In this document: positions 46,301 through 55,400 of the stretch, one piece after another
How the letters are laid out: each line of letters begins with the position of its first letter
Position numbering within the stretch: the stretch's first letter is position 1
Assembly: GCF_900110105.1 (NCBI RefSeq)
Contig: NZ_FOCL01000007.1
Coordinates: 62,001-126,000 of the forward strand
Direction: 5' to 3'
DNA from: Mucilaginibacter gossypiicola
GTDB lineage: Bacteria; Bacteroidota; Bacteroidia; Sphingobacteriales; Sphingobacteriaceae
DNA length: 64,000 nt
The notes under the pieces: model-generated
Database searches by the model: none
Told to the model about the DNA's origin: nothing
Seen by the model: only the letters and a program-made list of their open reading frames with translations
Made by a program: the position numbers and the translations under genes

Positions 46301-46544
46301 ACGCATGACGATTGCCGGTTAAGGCCTCCTTTAACGATGCATAAGGCATTAGCGTGGCATGGCTGGCTTCTTTATTGATGCCGATGTTTTCAGGATCTTC
46401 AATTTCTTTGGGAACAGAAGCTGTATCCGTTGCGGATAGCCTGCTTCCGGCAGGAGCCTGGAAACCGAAGCTTACCTGGCAACAGGAAACAAGGCTTAGC
46501 GTTAATAGAACAATAGTTTTTTTAGAGAAAAGGGTTTTACTCAT
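43341..46544 (-). CDS. GH2 beta-galactosidase, LacZ-like (1067 aa)
   Basis: 1067 residues, close to the LacZ standard length. The export leader ends QVSFGFQ; a lipoprotein reading of LVSCC is also possible. All five LacZ domains are visible: sugar-binding (VPSNWQVEGYGTPYYSNF), Ig-like, TIM barrel with HENWPNDGHAVTEEQM, acid/base Glu505 in WSLGNECGSGG, nucleophile Glu572 in YLCEYAHAM, a linker, and a Bgal small-chain domain (FEYFGRGPMENYADRKSG). It hydrolyses beta-galactosides in the periplasm. A 21-bp-period direct repeat 82-119 bp upstream matches one beside the hybrid two-component regulator gene, suggesting shared control. Confidence 0.94.
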   Translation of the reverse strand: MSKTLFSKKTIVLLTLSLVSCCQVSFGFQAPAGSRLSATDTASVPKEIEDPENIGINKEASHATLMPYASLKEALTGNRHASSFSRSLNGLWKFNWVDWPQKRPVNFYKPDYDVSKWKDIKVPSNWQVEGYGTPYYSNFTYIFQKDFPRVMSTPPEKYTAYKERNPVGSYRRDFMVPAEWSGRRIFITFDGVDAGFFIWVNGKKVGYSVNSRNATEFDLTKYIKPGKNTLAVEVYRFTTGSYLEDQDMWRLSGIFRNVTLWSSPQEHIRDYFVKTNLDKQYKNADVVVSTKVKNYGTAAVKARVLDVALYNGSVPVPGATVKKAIPALKPGEEVVVETSFHVNNPQKWTAETPKLYTTVVKINDGANTVETLSSRTGFRSTEIKGRLFLVNGVPIKLKGVNRHENWPNDGHAVTEEQMIRDIVLIKQANCNHVRTCHYSDDPRWYELCDQYGIYLVAEANLENHGAWDEFNEEPRIKAALIDRNVANVENFKNHPSVIIWSLGNECGSGGSNFRAILKVIKDIDTTRPTHYQGFGIGKNNPADMDSEMYTDVENLEKHANDNTLTKPFYLCEYAHAMFNSMGSVDIYNDLFDKYPQLLGGAIWEWQDQGIYNNRDPKHPITAFGGGFGEYPNDQYFIHKGVVFSDRSLKPHYPELKHAYQWISIHAKDLKNGIVTIKNRYQFITLNSFTAKWTVSENGSIISSGNLPLKEIKPGEEQDVKIPYTVTPKPGAEYFLRVSFDQAADNMWAKKGYEVAAQQLELPIAIPAAKEPVATGKLSLSNEDNKIKVKGAGFALEFDITRGTFSKMEKDGENVLQDNGGPMLHLWRAPHRKDDMWAYDDYWVKYGIKELAWKTDDVKATQLTNGNVEIKASLTGTGKHDFAVHHQAVYTIDGNGNIKVDNSVSFNGSDKIVLGRLGVRLFLKQDVNQFEYFGRGPMENYADRKSGFDIGHYTSTIAQQMTPYEKPMDCGNHEDVRWAKIFTAKGSGIAVKKADELFQVTALPYSDEEMTDVEYKIDLPKSKGTVLCISHETLGVGSNGCGPKPLEQYRVYAKPTSFSYQIQLLGKK

Positions 46545-46610
46545 AGATATTTATAATTTGAAATTTTGGGGCGATTGATAATTGTACGTTTCAGATACAA
46601 ATAAATGTAA

Positions 46611-46628
46611 AATTTACAGCTGTAAATT
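46611..46628. promoter_or_regulatory. perfect 18-bp palindrome upstream of LacZ-like GH2
   Basis: AATTTACAGCTGTAAATT is its own reverse complement. It directly abuts the direct-repeat operator and lies 67-84 bp before the start codon. It may be a second regulator site. Confidence 0.45.
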
Positions 46629-46663
46629 GTCATACTGTACATTTTTATTTGCATAATGTACCT
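46626..46663 (-). promoter_or_regulatory. direct-repeat operator candidate upstream of LacZ-like GH2
   Basis: Two units with 21-bp period on the plus strand: ATTGTCATACTGTACATTTT at 46626 and ATTTGCATAATGTAC at 46647. The first unit differs from that at 52183 in only two positions. A 21-bp period places both units on the same face of the helix, as AraC-type response regulators require. Confidence 0.6.
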
Positions 46664-46796
46664 CAAGCACGCTAAAACAACCGATAATGCATTTTTGATT
46701 TATTGGGCGTTGTTTCTAAATAATAGACGTCCGTACAATAAGCATTACATTTTTATTATCTGAAAAGTTCTTTTAGCAGTTGTTTAGCATATCCGG

Positions 46797-46829
46797 AAAA
46801 AAACACGGCCCCGGGTTAACGGGGCCGTG
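46797..46829 (-). terminator. terminator of the SusC/SusD unit at 46857-51787
   Basis: A perfect 10-bp GC-rich stem CACGGCCCCG / CGGGGCCGTG with a 6-nt loop. On the minus strand it is followed by seven T residues, 28 bp after the susD stop. Confidence 0.92.
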
Positions 46830-46856
46830 AACCAATTAATAAACCGGATTATGAAA

Positions 46857-48566
46857 TTAATTATATCCCGGGTTTTGTGTGAGCTTAGGACTTTGGTTTA
46901 TAACACTGAGAGGTATCGGTAACCAGTTCATATGCTCGGAAAAGGAGTTTTTAAATATTGGTACGGGCGTATAAATTAGTTTACCCCCGGCACCTGTGGT
47001 GATCTTCATGCCGTATTCTTGCTCCAATAAAACGGCAGGCCCTTTTGCGGTAATATCCCACCGCCTGATATCGAACCAGCGCTTGTCTTCAAAAACAAAC
47101 TCTATTCGCCGCTCGCGCCTGATAGCCTCGCGCATCTGATCTTTGGTTAAACCCGCAACAAGTGCCGGTAATGCCGAGCCTGCACGTTGCCTAACCTGGT
47201 TCACCGCCGCGTATACAGAAGCATCGGGCCCGGCAGCTTCATTTTGTGCTTCGGCATAACTCAGCAACACCTCGGCATACCTGAAGAATATGTAGTTTGA
47301 AGTACCCTGGGTAGTATTTAAACTCGTTTGGCCCCGAATGGATTCATCAAGCGTTTTTTTACCGTTATAACCGGTGTTTGAAATATCACTTGATGAACTT
47401 AGGTCGATCTCATTGTTGCCGCCGATCCGGGATTTGAAAATATCGCCCTGCCAGGTTGAGCCATCATATACAATAGATTGGTAAAACCTTGGTTCGCGGT
47501 GTACGTAAGGGTTTTGCGGATCATAGCCCGATGAAGGATCGGTTATAGGTTTGCCGTTGTCCATTTCGTATTCATCAATCAGGTTTTGCGTAGGTGCCAG
47601 GTTACCCCATGCTTGCTGCCCGCCATTAACAATAACCGGCCCCAGGATACCCTCGCGTTTGTGGCCCCTGTTTGGTGCTGCATAACCCCTTGCAAAGATG
47701 GTTTCTTTATTCCAGTTGTTGGCTGAGAGAAACTGGCCCGCATAGTCGGGAAATAAGTTATATTGCCCAAGGGTAATAACCTGTTGGTTGGTGGCAGCAG
47801 CTTTTGCCCATTTGGCGGCATCACCGGCTGGATTACTAAGCGGACTTGCCGCAAAAAGCTCTACCCATCCCTTTAAAGTTAAAGCAGCGCCTTTTGTGGC
47901 CCGGCCATTCTCTGAAGTAACCGGTAAGGCTGCAGCCGCGGCATCACAATCTGCTTCAATAAAAGCAAGTGTTTGCTCCGCTGTGCTTCGCGCAGTGAAC
48001 AGATCGTCTCCAGTTCTGTTATCCAGCGGCACAGTAATAATCGGGACACCTCCGTAATTGGTATACAGTAAGGAATAAAAAAATGCCCTGAGATAAGTTA
48101 CTTCGCCTACGCGTTTGGTGTACCATGCATCTGAATATTTTGCCTTGTTTTTGGCTGCTAACTGAAGAAAAATATTGCATTTTCTTATTTTATCATAATT
48201 GCCTAAGCTACTCTGATCGCTTGGGTTTGTTGATCTCCAACGCCATGCTCCGGCGGGGCCATCGATTGAATTGCTGGGGTTCAAAGCATTTGCCCTGATC
48301 ACCGATTGACCGGTTTCCCACGAAGCACCACACGCGCTATTATCAGTGTATTGATCTGATGCCTGTGTTTCATTATTCAGATCGGGTAACTGGCTATATA
48401 TATCATTAACAAAAAGATCGGCATTGGCTTCTGATGCAAATGCTGTTTCATCTGTTAAAAATCCTTTTGGGGGTACATCTAACGCATTTTTTTTACAGGC
48501 GCTTACACTTACAATCAGCAAAGCGAGAAAAATGACGTGTCCCTTTTTTAAATATGTTGATTTCAT
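46857..48566 (-). CDS. SusD-family lipoprotein
   Basis: 569 residues; lipobox VSAC (Cys24). SusD landmarks: LTDETAFASEANADLFVNDIY, the RVGEVTYLRAFFYSLLYTNYGG helix, NYIFFRYAEVLLSYAEAQNE, VNQVRQRAGS and RRERRIEFVFEDKRWFDIRRWD. It is the lid of the SusC encoded 11 bp upstream. The ligand is not known; neighbouring GH2, GH43 and GH92 genes suggest a complex side-chained glycan. Confidence 0.95.
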   Translation of the reverse strand: MKSTYLKKGHVIFLALLIVSVSACKKNALDVPPKGFLTDETAFASEANADLFVNDIYSQLPDLNNETQASDQYTDNSACGASWETGQSVIRANALNPSNSIDGPAGAWRWRSTNPSDQSSLGNYDKIRKCNIFLQLAAKNKAKYSDAWYTKRVGEVTYLRAFFYSLLYTNYGGVPIITVPLDNRTGDDLFTARSTAEQTLAFIEADCDAAAAALPVTSENGRATKGAALTLKGWVELFAASPLSNPAGDAAKWAKAAATNQQVITLGQYNLFPDYAGQFLSANNWNKETIFARGYAAPNRGHKREGILGPVIVNGGQQAWGNLAPTQNLIDEYEMDNGKPITDPSSGYDPQNPYVHREPRFYQSIVYDGSTWQGDIFKSRIGGNNEIDLSSSSDISNTGYNGKKTLDESIRGQTSLNTTQGTSNYIFFRYAEVLLSYAEAQNEAAGPDASVYAAVNQVRQRAGSALPALVAGLTKDQMREAIRRERRIEFVFEDKRWFDIRRWDITAKGPAVLLEQEYGMKITTGAGGKLIYTPVPIFKNSFSEHMNWLPIPLSVINQSPKLTQNPGYN

Positions 48567-48577
48567 CTCGTTATATT

Positions 48578-51500
48578 TTAAAATGTTGCATTAACTCCTA
48601 TTGAAAGCACACGCTGTTGGAAATAATTTTCATTGTTTCCGCTGTTTTCAGGGTCAATAGTTTCTTTTACTGATGGTGTCCAGGTAAACACGTTTTGGCC
48701 GGCAGCATAAACCCTTAACGAACGCATGGCTTTACCAAGCAGCCTGCTTGAAAAAGTATAACCCAATTCAAAGCTTCTTAAGCGTAGATACGAGTTATTC
48801 CTGATCCACCAGCTTGATGATTGCGTGTTATTTGATTTAGGTGTGCCATAAAGACGCGGGTACAAGGCATCTGTATTTGAAGGGGTCCAATGGTCTTTAT
48901 AAGTAAGTTCGGTTGCCGAACCCGATGCCTGGAAAGGCCATACGAAGTAGTTGTTAAGCTGGATGTTACTGTTGCCCGATCCCTGGATTAACAGGTCTAC
49001 ATCAAAGTTTTTATAAGTAAGGCGCGGTTCCAAACCATAAATAATTTCCGGAGTATTCGGGTGACCGATCACGGTTTGGTCGTTGCCATTTATTTTGCCG
49101 TCGCCGTTCAAATCGGCATATCTTAAATCGCCGGGGCGTACATCACCAAACTGCGGAACAGGAATACCCGCTTTTAGCGTCTTTCCGTCAGCCTGAAAAT
49201 CGGCAGGTGTGAAGTAACCCAATGCCTGTAAGCCAAATTGAGTGCCATTAGGCCTGCCGGTACGGCGGGTGTTTGGGTTGGCGTAAGTTCCTGCATCTTC
49301 ATAAACCTTAACCAGTTTGTTGCGTGCAAATGTGAAGGTCCCTTTAATATCCAGGCGTAAATCTTTACTGAAGCTTTTTGAGCTCGTAATGGTTACATCA
49401 ATACCATGGTTTTGCATATTGGCGCCATTTACTAACCCTAAACCAACGCCGTATTCGGGTGGAAGTGATGCCGCAATCTGAGCCAACAGGTTTGAACGTT
49501 TTTCTGAAAAGTAATCAACCTCAAAACCCAATGCGCCATTCCATAAAGTAGCCTCTAAACCAACGTCGATCTTTGTCGCTTTTTCCCAGGTAATATCAGG
49601 GTTCCCCTGCAAGCCTTCGTAAACGCCCTGCGTAGTGGTATTGTTCAAAACAGCCGAACTTGACGAAATTTTGTAAGGACTTAGATATTGATAGGTAAGG
49701 ATATTACCGCCACTTGCCGGATAAGCACCGGATTGGCCCCATGAACCCCTAAGCTTTAGGTTATCGATCCAATCAAAATTATTTTTGATGAATTTCTCTT
49801 CAGAAATACGCCATCCGGCAGAGAATGCCGGGAAGAAGCCCCAACGATGATCAGGCGCAAAAAGGTAACTGCCGTCATACCTGCCCGTTGCTTCGAACAG
49901 GTATTTTTTATCATAGGCATACCCTAAACGGTAAACATAGCCTATCTGCTTTTGCCCGTCGGAATGTCCCGAGTTGGTAGCATCAGAAGGGGCGGGGCCG
50001 CCAAAATCAAGCTCATCGATATCAAGGTTGTAATTGATCTTTTTGGCCGAAAAGGTTTTGTATTTCACCGTGCGGTTTTCAACTACCAATAAGCCGGTGA
50101 TATCGTTTTTACCAAATGAACCTGAGTAATTCAATAATCCCTGTGCAGTTATAGAATGCGTTTGGTTGTAAGTTTCTGAAAAAGTTGGGTACTGGCTACC
50201 TTGTATGCTTTGTACAAAAGTGTATGGTTTTTTATTTTTATCGGCTACGCTGTAAAAGGGGATAGGTGTGCGGTACGAACGTTGAAACGATGTTTGGGTA
50301 TTAAATAACGGCTCCGGCCCACTATCGTAGCTGATAACGCCTTTAATACTTAAACCTTTAACAGGCAGTTTTTGATCGATAGATAGCTGCGACAATAAAG
50401 CCGAGTTTTCGTTAATATCATAACCACTATGGTAAATTTCACCTACCAGTGACTGGCCAATGTAACCGCCCCATAAACCATTGGTGAAATAAACCGGAGT
50501 GTAAGGTGCCGTTCTTTCGGCCTGGTCTAAAATACTTCCTGCGCCGGTACCGGGGTAGTGCCCATCCTCCACATAGCTGTTTACCGAAAAGTTTACTGTA
50601 GTGCTTTTAGTTGCGTTGGCTGTTAGGTTTAACGATCCGTTGTATTTGTTGAGATAAGTGGTGCTCCACATACCATCCTGGTGGGTATATCCAACCGATG
50701 CAAAATACCTGATATCGTCACTACCGCCCGACAGTGTGATGTTATGAGCTGTAATCAGGCGGTTTTTTAGGATAATATCATGCAGCGGATCGCTGTCACC
50801 ATGTACATCCAGATCTGAATGATCCTTATATTTTTGCAGGTCATCATCGGTAGCAAAAGGAACATATTGGGTACCTGCATCAGCTGCGTCATTGGCGTTG
50901 GCCTCGTTACGCATCAGCGCGTACTGGTATGAATTAGTATATTGTGGTATAAAAGTTGGATTTTGAAAACCAACATAACCATTATAAGTTAAGCTGGCTT
51001 TTCCTGAACGGCCCTGTTTGGTGGTTACCAAAATTACACCGTTTGCACCCGCTACACCATAGGGCGCAACTGCAGCCGCGTCTTTTAATACCGTGAAGCT
51101 GGCTATTGTATTAGGGTCCAGGCGACTAAAATCCCGCGGAACTCCATCAACAATGAGCAGGGCCGCCGAACGGTTAAATGACCCCTGTCCCCTGATTTGA
51201 ATGTTGGATGCATCAAAGCCAGGCTCGCCGCTGCCTTGCGTTACAATCAGGCCCGAAGCACGCCCCACCAGGCTGTTTGTTAAATTAACAACCGGTTTTT
51301 GCGCTATTTCGGTAGTGTTAATGGTTGAAACGGCGGCGGTAGATGAGGTTTTTTTCTGAGCACCGTAACCAACAACTATCACCTCGTTGAGGTTTTTTGC
51401 TGCCGGCTGCAGCCTTACATGTAACACGGCCTGGCCGTCAACGGGCACATCAAGCGAGTCGTAACCAAGGTATGTAAACACCAGTACAGCGTTGTCTGCT

Positions 51501-51787
51501 GCCTGTATTGTGAAGTTACCGTTGATATCGGTAACAGTACCGCCTGTAGATCCTTTGATCTTTACGGAAACCCCGGGGATTGTTTGACCTGTTACCCGGT
51601 CAATAACCTGGCCTTTTACAGTGGATGCGTTTTCTTTATTGCCCTTAGCAGCGCCTGCAATTTTATAGGCCGAGCTTTTTACAGGAGCAGCGGAGCTGAA
51701 ACCTGAAACAAATAAGAGGACTATGCCGCCCAGGTAAAACCGGGACTTGCTAATGTTAAGATACTTTTTAAGTAAAGTCTTTTTCAT
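48578..51787 (-). CDS. SusC-family TonB-dependent transporter
   Basis: 1069 residues. There is no STN domain; the leader is followed by a carboxypeptidase-D regulatory-like domain (STVKGQVIDRVTGQTIPGVS, about 55-135), the plug (VIVVGYGAQKKTSSTAAVS, FTVLKDAAAVAPYGVAG) and the barrel. One plug motif, usually ILKDASATAIYG, reads VLKDAAAVAPYG here. The lack of STN agrees with control by the divergent hybrid two-component system instead of a sigma factor. It shares a 649-bp intergenic control region with that regulator. Confidence 0.95.
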   Translation of the reverse strand: MKKTLLKKYLNISKSRFYLGGIVLLFVSGFSSAAPVKSSAYKIAGAAKGNKENASTVKGQVIDRVTGQTIPGVSVKIKGSTGGTVTDINGNFTIQAADNAVLVFTYLGYDSLDVPVDGQAVLHVRLQPAAKNLNEVIVVGYGAQKKTSSTAAVSTINTTEIAQKPVVNLTNSLVGRASGLIVTQGSGEPGFDASNIQIRGQGSFNRSAALLIVDGVPRDFSRLDPNTIASFTVLKDAAAVAPYGVAGANGVILVTTKQGRSGKASLTYNGYVGFQNPTFIPQYTNSYQYALMRNEANANDAADAGTQYVPFATDDDLQKYKDHSDLDVHGDSDPLHDIILKNRLITAHNITLSGGSDDIRYFASVGYTHQDGMWSTTYLNKYNGSLNLTANATKSTTVNFSVNSYVEDGHYPGTGAGSILDQAERTAPYTPVYFTNGLWGGYIGQSLVGEIYHSGYDINENSALLSQLSIDQKLPVKGLSIKGVISYDSGPEPLFNTQTSFQRSYRTPIPFYSVADKNKKPYTFVQSIQGSQYPTFSETYNQTHSITAQGLLNYSGSFGKNDITGLLVVENRTVKYKTFSAKKINYNLDIDELDFGGPAPSDATNSGHSDGQKQIGYVYRLGYAYDKKYLFEATGRYDGSYLFAPDHRWGFFPAFSAGWRISEEKFIKNNFDWIDNLKLRGSWGQSGAYPASGGNILTYQYLSPYKISSSSAVLNNTTTQGVYEGLQGNPDITWEKATKIDVGLEATLWNGALGFEVDYFSEKRSNLLAQIAASLPPEYGVGLGLVNGANMQNHGIDVTITSSKSFSKDLRLDIKGTFTFARNKLVKVYEDAGTYANPNTRRTGRPNGTQFGLQALGYFTPADFQADGKTLKAGIPVPQFGDVRPGDLRYADLNGDGKINGNDQTVIGHPNTPEIIYGLEPRLTYKNFDVDLLIQGSGNSNIQLNNYFVWPFQASGSATELTYKDHWTPSNTDALYPRLYGTPKSNNTQSSSWWIRNNSYLRLRSFELGYTFSSRLLGKAMRSLRVYAAGQNVFTWTPSVKETIDPENSGNNENYFQQRVLSIGVNATF

Positions 51788-52436
51788 AATTAAACTTTTA
51801 GTTGCACATAATGAGAGGTTGATTTGAATTGGTTAAAAGTTGATGTCTGGTTTTTACTTTCATTGGTTTTTTGAGGGTTATTGGATGGTTTAATTGCTGG
51901 TTTAAATAGTGCACTATCAAATCCATGCGTTGCCCACAAACACGTGTTGTGGCTTGCATTGATTTGAATATTTGTTTGTTGCGTTAATTGGTGGCAACAA
52001 ATAACTTGTTTAATCAGGGGCGGGAGGTTACCAAATCATGCATATTTATTGGCAGAAAGTGCATTTATTAATAATCAGATAAAGTAGGGCCGACAGGGGG
52101 ACAGCTGTTTGAAATTGCAAAAAATGAAGATTGGGCGGGTTACGGCAAACGAAAAGTGTCGACAGATAGGTTAAAAAAGCCAATTGTCAAATTGTACATT
52201 TTTATTGTCAAATTGTGCATTTTGAATTGAGGATATTATATTATCCGGTATAGAAAATTCATTTTTGTTATAGCGTAGCGTATAATGTTTAAACCAATGC
52301 TTTAAGCGGGGATTTGTGCATGCTATGGTAAACCAATTTTAAAACTGATATATACTATTTAGAGTAACCGCTATTCACTTAAGCCGGATAAATATTCTTT
52401 GCAGTATTTTTAAATCCAAAACCGATAGCAATATAA
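51788..52436. other. 649-bp divergent control region between susC and the hybrid regulator
   Basis: No gene. It contains a 12-bp palindrome ATAGTGCACTAT (51906-51917), a near-palindrome centred on CACGTG (51934-51952), an inverted repeat TTTGTTGC / GCAACAAA (51975-52001) and the 21-bp-period direct repeat (52183-52224). The length and number of symmetric sites are unusual for a divergent pair. Confidence 0.6.
52183..52224. promoter_or_regulatory. direct-repeat operator candidate of the hybrid two-component system
   Basis: Two adjacent 21-bp units, ATTGTCAAATTGTACATTTT at 52183 and ATTGTCAAATTGTGCATTTT at 52204, that differ at two positions (one of them the last base). It lies 213 bp before the regulator start and 396 bp before the susC start. 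The same arrangement occurs at 46626. Confidence 0.65.
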
Positions 52437-55400
52437 ATGAGCATCAAAAACCTCTTTGGGTTAAATAAAGGCCTAAACGCAAAAGCGCTATATGTCTTTA
52501 TTTTTTTTAACTGTATAGTTACATCTATTGCCTGTGCCCAACCATATCCTTATAAATTCAATTATCTGACGGTGGATGAGGGCTTGTCACACACGGATGC
52601 CAATTATATTGTGCAGGATAAGCAGGGGTATATATGGGTGGCCACCTTTTTTGGCCTTGACCGGTACGACGGTTACTCGGTTAAGAAGTTTTATAACAGC
52701 AATGTTCCACTCAATAATGCCTTTAAAAACAGGCTGATTTCCCTTTATCCTGATGATCAGGACAATATTTGGCTAAGTACTGAGGGCGGCTTGCAGTGTT
52801 TTAATACCCGGCAGGAAAAATATACCGATTTTACTGAAACTACGGGTTCAAGAACAAGTTTTGAAAAGGTAATTAAACCATCCGGCGATTTTCTGTATGT
52901 GTTTACAGGAAGCCAGTTTAAGCTATTCAAGGTTAAGGGAAATAAGATTGAGCCGCAAAAATTAAACATGCCTGCCGGTATCCGCGTTACAGATATTACA
53001 GCTGATAAATCTGGAACCCTTTATTTATCAGGCAATATGGGCATCTGGCTGCTTGATAAAAAACAGGTGCTGCATAAGATTGATATTAAAGGACTTGCTA
53101 CGCAGGAGCTTTCACATGTGTTTATTGACAATGTTGGAAACCTGATGGTTTCGGCTAAAAATGAGTTATTGCTGATAAACGAGCAACGCGGTGTGTTTAC
53201 AGCAGGCAGCCGGTTTGTGTGTACCGGTTATTCAGATATAAAGGGAGTGGTTCGCAGCAGCCGCGGAGATTATTGGATAAATGTACCAAGTGCAGTTCTG
53301 CGGCTCGACAATCAGCTCAGGTTTATCCAGGTGGTAAATGATAAAAGCTCTCCTCATGGCTTAAACTCAAACTCGCTGAGTAAGATCTTTATTGATCGTA
53401 CAGATTGCCTGTGGATCTGCACTTTTGGAGGCGGTGTTAACTATTGTGATTTAAACGAAAAGCTTTTTTACACCCTTCAACATAATCCGGAAATAGCTAA
53501 CTCATTGGCCGGTAATCATATTCGATCCGTATTGGCCAGTGGCGACGATATCTGGATTGGTACCACTGCCAACGGATTGAACCGGTACAATTTAAAAACA
53601 CAGAGATTCACCTATTATAATACCTACAATTCTTCGGTAAGGATAAAAAATGATGCTGTAACTGCTTTAACGTTTGACAATGACCATAACCTATGGATTG
53701 GCAGCTCCAGCGGCATCGATATCCTGAAACCGGACGGGACCCTATGGAAACCGGCCGGATCGGAACTTTTCCCAACTCATGTTGTGGATTGCTTTGCCCG
53801 GGACTATTATGGTAATATTTGGTTCGGCAATCATCAGGATCATTTGGGGGTGATTTTGAAAGATGCACAAAACCGTTACCGGATAAAATATTACGGTGAA
53901 GGTTATTTTATTTTTGCCGATAAAAACCGGCCGCAATTGCTTGTTTCAAGTATCCATGGTTTAAAACGGATGATCATTGACAAGGAGGGGAATATCGTTA
54001 AAAGTTTCTCTTATAACGCGTCATCCTCAAATCCCAACTCGTTAAGTTCAGATTATACTTATCCTATAGATAAACAAAACGACAGTACCTACTGGGTAGG
54101 CACCATTGGCGGCGGTTTGAATAAGTTAGTACTACATGAAAAAAACGATTCATATGCCATCAGCACCTATGCAGGTAGTTATGGGATTTTTAACGATGTT
54201 GAAAGCCTTGAAATAGATCATGCCGGAAATATTTGGATGGGTGGTAACGGTTTGGAATGTTTTAATCCGGCCACCGGTAAACTGATCCGCTATGACAAAA
54301 ACGACGGACTTCAGGGCAACAGTTTTAAAGTGGGCGCATCCTATAAAGGAGACGACGGGCGATTATACTTTGGCGGGATAAAAGGGCTGAATTATTTTTA
54401 TCCCGATCAGATCAAAGCTAATAAAATAACCGCGCGGCCTGTTTTTACCGATATACTGATCAATAATCTGCGGCCGGTTTACACCAACCCCGATTCAACA
54501 AAAAATGCAATCCCGCAGGCTATTGGTTATTGTAATCAGTTAACGCTTAATTACCTGCAAAATAATTTCGTTATTGCATTTTCATCTATGCATTTTGCCA
54601 ATCCTTTAAAATGCAAATACCGCTACAAGCTTAACGGTTTTGATAAGGATTGGAAATATACCGATGGGAAAAATCCCACCGCAGCCTATAGCAACCTCGA
54701 TTATGCCAGTTATAAATTTGTGGTTGAGGCCACTAACAACGATGGTATCTGGAGTGAAAGTAAAGCAGCAATGACTATTACGGTAATTCCGCCATGGTGG
54801 AAATCGGGTTTTGCCAAATTGATTTACTTCATACTGTTTCTGTCGGGCTTAGCGGGTATTTATATTTACCAGGCCAGGTGGTACCGGCTTAAACGGGAAA
54901 TGGAGGTGCGTGCCATTAATGAAAACAAACGTGAAGAAATGCACCAGCAGCGCGAAGAACTTTATCAGCAGCAGTTGATGTTTTTTACCAATGTTTCGCA
55001 TGAGTTCCGTACACCTTTGACGTTAATACTCGGCCCGCTCGAAAGCCTCATTGGGCAAAATAAAAACCCTGCGCTTGATTATTCGTACCAATTGATGTAC
55101 CGGAACGCTAAGCGGTTAATGAACCTGATTAGTGAACTGATGAACTTTAAAAAAGTAGCAGACAGCATCATTAAGCTCCAGGTTCAGCCGCTGCAGATCA
55201 GTCAGTTTTGCAAAGACATAACCTGGGAATTTCAAAATCTTGCCGTTAGTAAAAGCATTATTTTTGAAATTAACGATTATACCGAAGCGCAGATGACAGC
55301 TTCAGATCAAGCCCCGTTCGATGTTCAGGTGCTCGAGAAGATCCTTTTTAACCTGTTAAATAATTCATTTAAATATACTAATGCCGGTGGTCAGGTATCT

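Larger units (their letters stand above)
46545..46856. other. 312-bp intergenic region with repeat operator, palindrome and terminator
   Basis: This is the promoter region of the LacZ-like GH2 gene. It holds an 18-bp palindrome (46611-46628), the 21-bp-period direct repeat (46626-46663) and, at the far end, the terminator of the SusC/SusD unit (46797-46829). No gene. Confidence 0.65.
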
